A stretch of 11,297 bases of DNA from Chloroflexota bacterium (GTDB lineage: Bacteria > Chloroflexota > Dehalococcoidia > UBA1151). Under the pieces are notes generated by a model. The model was given only the letters and a program-made list of their open reading frames with translations, did not search any database and was not told the DNA's origin. Made by a program: the position numbers and the translations under genes. The stretch covers positions 1 to 11,297 of the forward strand of contig JADFQR010000018.1 of the NCBI GenBank assembly GCA_022561735.1, in the 5' to 3' direction. Below are positions 7,369-11,297 of this stretch, piece after piece (position 1 is the first letter of the stretch; each line of letters begins with the position of its first letter).

Positions 7369-7447
7369 CTACCACCCCGACACATAACGGGCTCAGGCGA
7401 AACCCTCGCAGGGCGCCAGGCTCAAACAAAGTCGGGGTTTTTGGTGG
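7369..7447 (+). promoter_or_regulatory. Structured RNA element in the rpsL-rpsG spacer (possible S7 autoregulatory site or attenuator)
   Basis: The 213-base spacer contains a long interrupted helix. CTACC (7369-7373) pairs with GGTGG (7443-7447, one G-U), and ACCCCGAC (7374-7381) pairs perfectly with GTCGGGGT (7431-7438). A TTTT bulge (7439-7442) separates the two helices. Enclosed is a hairpin GGCG-AAA-CCCT-CGC-AGGG-CGCC (7396-7417). With the inner 8-bp stem alone, GTCGGGG followed by TTTTT looks like an intrinsic terminator; with the outer helix formed it looks like a protein-binding RNA. In E. coli the S12-S7 spacer is the site where S7 represses its own operon, so position favours an analogous role, though the sequence itself is not recognisably the E. 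coli site. Confidence 0.5.
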
Positions 7448-7537
7448 AAAGGAAATATCGCTTCCAGTTAATCGGACCCCCACGCTCTCGGATTCACGAG
7501 GCGCAGACGGGTGTTGATCTGAAAGCTGATCGTAAAG

Positions 7538-8008
7538 ATGGCAAGGCGAAGACGCGCAGAGCGACGGTTGATTGACCCAGACCCGCGTTTTGGAAACGTG
7601 GAGTTGGCGCGTTTTACAAACCGCCTCATGAAGGGTGGCAAGAAGACGGTGGCGCAGCGCGCCGTCTACAGCGCCCTGGAATTGCTGGAAAAAGAGACCA
7701 ACCGGCCCGGGGTTGAGGTGTTTGAGCAGGCGATCCGTAACGCGACGCCGATGCTTGAGGTGAAGCCTCGCCGGGTGGGAGGCGCCACGTACCAGGTGCC
7801 GACCGAAGTGCGACCAGAACGCCGGGTATCTCTGGCGATGAGGTGGCTCATCACGGCGGCAAGGGCCCGCCAGGGAGCGCCGATCGCACGACGTCTATAC
7901 AACGAACTCCTCGATGCGTCACGGGGCCAGGGCGCCGCAGTGCGCCGACGCGAAGAACTTCACAGGATGGCCGAGGCAAACCGGGCCTTCGTCCACTACC
8001 GCTGGTAA
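7538..8008 (+). CDS. rpsG: 30S ribosomal protein S7
   Basis: S7 is a primary binder of the 3' domain of 16S rRNA and lines the E site. The product is 156 residues, the usual bacterial length, with conserved blocks 'MARRRRAERR', 'FTNRLMKGGKKTVAQRAVYSAL', 'EVFEQAIRNATPMLEVKPRR', 'VGGATYQVPTEVRPERR' and the C-terminal 'MAEANRAFVHYRW'. The ATG is preceded by an in-frame TGA six codons upstream, which fixes the start. No good ribosome-binding site is visible ('CTGATCGTAAAG' precedes it), so translation may depend on the upstream structure or on A-rich initiation. In many bacteria S7 is the autogenous repressor of this operon. Confidence 0.98.
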   Translation: MARRRRAERRLIDPDPRFGNVELARFTNRLMKGGKKTVAQRAVYSALELLEKETNRPGVEVFEQAIRNATPMLEVKPRRVGGATYQVPTEVRPERRVSLAMRWLITAARARQGAPIARRLYNELLDASRGQGAAVRRREELHRMAEANRAFVHYRW

Positions 8009-8033
8009 TCACACACAACTCAGAACCGGGGGG

Positions 8034-8052
8034 TTGCCGACTCCACCGGCAA
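8034..8052 (+). promoter_or_regulatory. Small hairpin in the rpsG-fusA spacer
   Basis: TTGCCG (8034-8039) and CGGCAA (8047-8052) form a perfect 6-bp stem around a 7-base loop in the 73-base spacer. The fusA initiation region follows after 29 bases. No T-run follows. It may be an mRNA processing or stability element, or chance in GC-rich DNA. Confidence 0.3.
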
Positions 8053-8081
8053 GAACGCCGGGGAGTACGGGCTTAACGCGA

Positions 8082-10178
8082 ATGGCTACAAAAGTGGCTT
8101 CCAAAGCAGTCTCGGATGTGGATCTGAAGAAGATCCGCAACATCGGGTTCATTGCGCACATCGACGCCGGAAAAACGACGGTGAGTGAACGCGTCCTGTT
8201 CTTCACCGGCGAGACGTACAAAATCGGCAATATCGATGACGGCACCACCGTGATGGACTTCATGGAACTCGAGCGCGAGCGCGGGATCACGATCGGGTCT
8301 GCCGCCACCGCCACGCGGTGGAAGGGCTACCAGATCAACATCATCGACACTCCCGGTCACGTTGATTTCACGGCAGAGGTGGAGCGCAGCCTGCGGGTCC
8401 TCGACGGCGGCGTGGTGATCATCGACGCCGTCGCCGGAGTTCAGCCGCAGTCCGAGACGGTGTGGCGGCAGGCCAACCGCCACAACGTGCCCAGGCTTGT
8501 ATTCATTAACAAGATGGACCGCGCCGGAGCCGCCTACTCCCAGGCGATCGAGTCGGTCTCTCGCCGACTCAACGCGAATCCTGTCGCCATACAGTTGCCG
8601 ATCGGCGCCGAGTCGGATTTCCGGGGCATCGTTGATCTGATTGAACTGAAGGCGTGGGTTTACGAGACCGAAGACGCCACTGAAGCTGTCGAACATCCGA
8701 TCCCGGACGACATGGCGGATGAGGTAGTGGCGTACCGCGCTCATCTCGTAGAGAAGGTGTCGGAAACCGACGACGAACTCCTCATGGCCTACCTTGGCGA
8801 CGAGGAGATCTCAAATGAAGTGCTGATCGCCGCTTTGCGCCAGGCGACGATCCATCTGAAGATAACGCCGGTGCTGTGCGGCGCCGCCCTGAAGCACCGT
8901 GGCATTCAGCCGTTGCTTGACGCCGTAATCGCGTACCTGCCGTCCCCGGTAGACATTGAGGATGTGAAGGGAATTGACCCGGCTGACGGGTCTGAAATTA
9001 CGCGCAAGGCGTCAGTAGATGACCCGGTCAGCGTCCTGATCTTCAAGGTCGTATCAGACCAGCACGTGGGCCGTCTCGTGTACATCCGCGTCTACTCGGG
9101 CATACTCGAATCCGGCGCCACCCTCTACAACCCGAGAACGCGCAGTCGAGAGCGCATCGGCAGGCTGCTGCGCATGCACGCCGACCGCCGCGAAGAGATC
9201 TCCTCCGCAGGACCGGGGGAGATTGTCACGGCGATCGGCCTCAAGGACGCTTTCACCGGCGACACGCTCTCCGCGAACAACGCCCGCATCATGCTCGAAT
9301 CGATCGAGTTCCCGGAACCCGTCCTCTCGGTGGCCGTTGAGCCAAAGTCGCGTTCAGACCAGGACAAGATGGACGTTGCGCTGAACAGGCTTTCGGATGA
9401 AGATCCCACGCTCCGGGTCAGCACGGACGAGGAGAGCGCACAGGTCGTGCTTGCCGGCATGGGCGAGTTGCACCTGGAAGTGATCGTGGAGCGCATGCGC
9501 CGCGAGTTTGGCATCGACGTAAACGTCGGCACGCCGCGCGTCGCCTATCGTGAGACGATCTCGCGGGTTGCGGAAGCACAGGGGCGTCTCGTGCGGCAGA
9601 CCGGTGGTCACGGCCAGTTCGGGGACTGCACCCTTCGCCTGGAGCCGCTCGCAGTGGGCGAGGGCCTCCAGTTCGAGTCCGAGATTACGGGCTCAACCCT
9701 CCCCCGGGAGTATTTCAAGCCGATCGAACAGGGAGCCCGCCAGGCAGCCGCTAACGGTGTACTCGCCGGGTATCCCGTGACCGACGTGAAGATAGTCCTG
9801 ACTGACGGGTCTCACCACGAGGTTGACTCGTCTGAAATGGCGTTCACGATCGCCGGATCGATGGCTTTCAAGGCCGCTGCGAACAAGGCCGGCATGTCAC
9901 TCCTTGAGCCGATAATGAAGCTTGAGGTGGTCACGCCGGCGGAGTTCCTCGGTGACGTGCTCGCTGACCTTAACTCCAGGCGGGCGCAGATACAGAACAT
10001 GGAAGGCCACAACGACACGCAGGTTGTCACGGCTTTCGTTCCGCTTGCGGAGACCTTCCGCTATGCGACCATTCTCCGCTCCCGCACGACCGGCCGGGCG
10101 TCCTTTGTGATGTCGCTTGACCACTACGACAAGACCCCGCGGCACATCGCCGCAGAGATCGCCGGGGGCACGACCTAA
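8082..10178 (+). CDS. fusA: Translation elongation factor G
   Basis: EF-G is the GTPase that moves tRNAs and mRNA after each peptide bond and, with RRF, recycles ribosomes. The 698-residue product has all five domains. The G domain (about 1-290) has the P-loop 'AHIDAGKTT' (25-33), switch I '[12 protein letters not shown]', 'DTPGHVDF' (89-96) and 'NKMDR' (143-147). Domain II is about 300-410 and domain III about 415-490. Domain IV (about 491-612) has 'GGHGQFGD' and the tip '[12 protein letters not shown]' containing H579, equivalent to the catalytic-loop His583 of E. coli. Domain V ends the protein. Start: ATG at 8082 gives the normal N-terminus; the frame is open 56 codons further upstream but that part overlaps rpsG and has no EF-G resemblance. 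GGGAG (8061-8065) lies 16 bases before the ATG, rather far. Switch I reads 'ITIGSAATA' where classical EF-G has 'ITITSAATT', and the sequence leans toward mitochondrial/spd-type EF-G. Confidence 0.98.
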   Translation: MATKVASKAVSDVDLKKIRNIGFIAHIDAGKTTVSERVLFFTGETYKIGNIDDGTTVMDFMELERERGITIGSAATATRWKGYQINIIDTPGHVDFTAEVERSLRVLDGGVVIIDAVAGVQPQSETVWRQANRHNVPRLVFINKMDRAGAAYSQAIESVSRRLNANPVAIQLPIGAESDFRGIVDLIELKAWVYETEDATEAVEHPIPDDMADEVVAYRAHLVEKVSETDDELLMAYLGDEEISNEVLIAALRQATIHLKITPVLCGAALKHRGIQPLLDAVIAYLPSPVDIEDVKGIDPADGSEITRKASVDDPVSVLIFKVVSDQHVGRLVYIRVYSGILESGATLYNPRTRSRERIGRLLRMHADRREEISSAGPGEIVTAIGLKDAFTGDTLSANNARIMLESIEFPEPVLSVAVEPKSRSDQDKMDVALNRLSDEDPTLRVSTDEESAQVVLAGMGELHLEVIVERMRREFGIDVNVGTPRVAYRETISRVAEAQGRLVRQTGGHGQFGDCTLRLEPLAVGEGLQFESEITGSTLPREYFKPIEQGARQAAANGVLAGYPVTDVKIVLTDGSHHEVDSSEMAFTIAGSMAFKAAANKAGMSLLEPIMKLEVVTPAEFLGDVLADLNSRRAQIQNMEGHNDTQVVTAFVPLAETFRYATILRSRTTGRASFVMSLDHYDKTPRHIAAEIAGGTT

Positions 10179-10187
10179 GCAAAGCAA

Positions 10188-10213
10188 GGACCTTCACCAA
10201 CCGGTGAGGGTCC
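10188..10213 (+). promoter_or_regulatory. 11-bp stem-loop A in the fusA-rpsJ spacer
   Basis: GGACCTTCACC (10188-10198) pairs with GGTGAGGGTCC (10203-10213) around the loop AACC; all 11 pairs form, one being G-U. It begins nine bases after the fusA stop. No T-run follows, so it is not a classical terminator. It abuts and shares two bases with hairpin B. Possible roles are transcript processing, 3'-end protection of the fusA message or ribosomal-protein feedback. Confidence 0.6.
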
Positions 10214-10235
10214 GTTCACGTAAAGACGTGGACGG
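10212..10235 (+). promoter_or_regulatory. 10-bp stem-loop B overlapping the rpsJ ribosome-binding site
   Basis: CCGTTCACGT (10212-10221) pairs with ACGTGGACGG (10226-10235) around the loop AAAG, with one G-U pair. Its last two bases are the first GG of the ribosome-binding sequence GGAAGGA (10234-10240) just before the rpsJ ATG at 10244. It shares bases 10212-10213 with stem A, so the two can stack or compete at the junction. This placement is suited to translational control of rpsJ and the genes after it. Confidence 0.6.
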
Positions 10236-10243
10236 AAGGAAAT

Positions 10244-10552
10244 ATGCCGGGACAAAAAATAAGGATCGTGTTGAAGGCATTCGATCATCGAGTGCTTGAC
10301 CAGTCCGCAGCGCAGATCGTTGAGACGGCTGAGCGTACCGGGGCGAATATCGCCGGACCGGTGCCGCTACCAACGTCTATTCGCCGGTTCTGTGTGATCC
10401 GGTCTCCACACATCGACAAGCGCTCGCGTGAGCACTTTGAGTTGCGCACACACAAGCGTCTCATCGACGTTCACGAGCCGACTTCAAAAACAATCGACGC
10501 CATGACCCGGCTCAACCTTCCGGCCGGCGTTGATATCTCGATCAAGCTGTAA
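10244..10552 (+). CDS. rpsJ: 30S ribosomal protein S10
   Basis: S10 belongs to the small-subunit head; in many bacteria it also pairs with NusB in transcription antitermination. The 102-residue product has the standard length and blocks '[18 protein letters not shown]', 'GPVPLPT', '[20 protein letters not shown]' and 'VDISIKL'. A purine-rich GGAAGGA ends three bases before the ATG, the best ribosome-binding site in the operon. It opens the S10 operon, which here directly follows fusA with no tuf gene between. Confidence 0.98.
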   Translation: MPGQKIRIVLKAFDHRVLDQSAAQIVETAERTGANIAGPVPLPTSIRRFCVIRSPHIDKRSREHFELRTHKRLIDVHEPTSKTIDAMTRLNLPAGVDISIKL

Positions 10553-10582
10553 ACAAGCGCCACAGAACGGGCACAGATCAAT

Positions 10583-11212
10583 ATGGGAATACAGGGCCTA
10601 CTGGGCCGCAAGGTCGGAATGACCACGCTGTATAACGAAGACGGGACCGTGGACGCCGTGACGGCGATCGAGACGGGACCGTGCGTCGTGACGCAGGTGC
10701 GGACCGACACGCGTGACGGATATGAGGCAGTACAGATCGGCTTCCTGGAAGCGAAGCGTCTCAACAAGCCGGCAGCGGGCCACCAGTTGCGTTCCGGTGG
10801 CCGGTTCCGTCATCTGCAGGAGTTCAAAGCGTCCGACCTGAGCGAGTTTGAGGTCGGACAATCCCTGGACGTCAGCATTTTCGAAGTCGGTGAGATGGTC
10901 AGCGTGTCCGGCAAGACACGCGGTCGCGGCTTTGCCGGCGGCGTGCGCCGGCACGGGTTTGCGGGCGGGCCGAAGACTCACGGCCAGTCGGACCGGCATC
11001 GCGCCCCGGGGTCGATCGGCGCAGGCAGTTCGCCGGGCAAGGTCTGGAAGGGCACGCGCATGGCGGGCCACATGGGCAACAGCAAGGTGACGACGCGTGG
11101 GCTCAAAATTGTGATGGTGGACCCGGAACACAATATCGTGATGGTGCGCGGCAGCGTGCCCGGTGCGCGAAACTCCCTGGTCCGTATCGAACGTGCAAAA
11201 GGCAACTACTAG
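10583..11212 (+). CDS. rplC: 50S ribosomal protein L3
   Basis: L3 is an early-assembly protein whose long internal loop reaches toward the peptidyl transferase centre. The 209-residue product is of usual length, with 'GLLGRKVGMT' at the N-terminus, 'KTRGRGFAGGVRRHGF' (111-126) and the loop 'HRAPGSIGAGSSPGKVWKG' (139-157), followed by 'MAGHMGN'. The glutamine methylated in E. coli L3 (within 'SIGQNQTPG') is not present at this site, as in many non-proteobacterial L3 proteins. The start follows rpsJ by 30 bases with no strong ribosome-binding site, suggesting translational coupling or weak initiation. Confidence 0.98.
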   Translation: MGIQGLLGRKVGMTTLYNEDGTVDAVTAIETGPCVVTQVRTDTRDGYEAVQIGFLEAKRLNKPAAGHQLRSGGRFRHLQEFKASDLSEFEVGQSLDVSIFEVGEMVSVSGKTRGRGFAGGVRRHGFAGGPKTHGQSDRHRAPGSIGAGSSPGKVWKGTRMAGHMGNSKVTTRGLKIVMVDPEHNIVMVRGSVPGARNSLVRIERAKGNY

Positions 11213-11234
11213 GCCGCCTGAACTAAGCAGCGGC
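11213..11234 (+). promoter_or_regulatory. Hairpin in the rplC-rplD spacer
   Basis: GCCGC (11213-11217) plus TG pairs with CA plus GCGGC (11228-11234), with one bulged C and the loop AACTAAG. It starts directly after the rplC stop codon. No T-run follows. Possibly a processing or stability element; weak evidence. Confidence 0.3.
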
Positions 11235-11252
11235 TCTTAGATTTGGTTCATC

Positions 11253-11297
11253 GTGGAACTTGAAACAAAAAATATGGCTGGTGAAGCGGTCGGCGCC
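11253..11297 (+). CDS. rplD: 50S ribosomal protein L4 (first 15 codons; cut by window end)
   Basis: Only 'VELETKNMAGEAVGA' is visible, matching the L4 N-terminus pattern 'mel.v.n..G..vg'. The gene order rpsJ-rplC-rplD supports this strongly. The start is taken as GTG at 11253: an in-frame TAG lies five codons upstream, and the next ATG (11274) would remove the first beta strand. No good ribosome-binding site precedes the GTG. In E. coli L4 represses the S10 operon. Confidence 0.85.
   Translation, partial: MELETKNMAGEAVGA

Noticed and set aside
7369..7447. Known riboswitch (c-di-GMP, cobalamin, SAM, fluoride, ZTP) in the rpsL-rpsG spacer
   Set aside because: None of the conserved core sequences I know for these classes is present, and the position inside a ribosomal operon fits protein autoregulation better.
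7914..8081. 56-codon N-terminal extension of EF-G
   Set aside because: Overlaps the 3' end of rpsG, reads as low-complexity Pro/Thr/Arg sequence, and the EF-G N-terminus is complete from the ATG at 8082.
8073..8744. 223-codon open frame on the - strand over the start of fusA
   Set aside because: Antisense shadow of a highly conserved gene; no recognisable motifs.
1..11297. CRISPR array, insertion sequence, phage or toxin-antitoxin module
   Set aside because: No short regularly spaced repeats, transposase or integrase motifs or paired small genes were found; the only repeats are the GAF units.

Overview
The window looks like a piece of a moderately high-GC bacterial chromosome. The best guess is Chloroflexota, perhaps a Dehalococcoidia/SAR202-like lineage. 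The grounds are a histidine kinase with six tandem GAF domains joined by 'LAEIGRI..SSLD' linkers, an S12 protein with a 14-residue insertion after 'TPAL', and an imidazolonepropionase-type amidohydrolase. This is inference from protein character; no 16S rRNA or other decisive marker is present.

Left part (1-1257, + strand): the 3' portion of a metal-dependent amidohydrolase gene whose start lies before the window. It ends tail-to-tail with a two-component pair on the - strand (6548 down to 1254), and the two stop codons overlap inside one TTAA. The pair is a response-regulator-like winged-helix protein (5877-6548) followed 60 bases later by a giant membrane histidine kinase (1254-5816, 1520 aa: six membrane helices, six GAF domains, HisKA and HATPase_c). 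The kinase looks fully catalytic. The regulator's receiver domain has lost every phosphorylation residue, so the pair is unlikely to signal by ordinary phosphotransfer to that domain.

Middle (6549-6907): a 359-base divergent intergenic region. It holds a near-consensus promoter (TTGACT-N18-TATACT) facing right and a roughly 107-base transcribed leader with a perfect 8-bp stem before rpsL.

Right part (6908-11297, + strand): the joined str and S10 ribosomal operons, rpsL (S12) - rpsG (S7) - fusA (EF-G) - rpsJ (S10) - rplC (L3) - rplD (L4, only its first 15 codons, GTG start). rpoB/rpoC are not directly upstream, and tuf (EF-Tu), often found between fusA and rpsJ, is missing. The spacers carry notable secondary structure: a 79-base branched stem with a T-run between rpsL and rpsG, and two back-to-back long hairpins between fusA and rpsJ just before the rpsJ ribosome-binding site. 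These are candidates for ribosomal-protein autoregulation, attenuation or mRNA processing.

No tRNA, rRNA, CRISPR array, insertion sequence or phage gene was seen. The most novel material is the receiver-dead regulator beside a six-GAF kinase, and the undescribed candidate RNA structures in the ribosomal operon.
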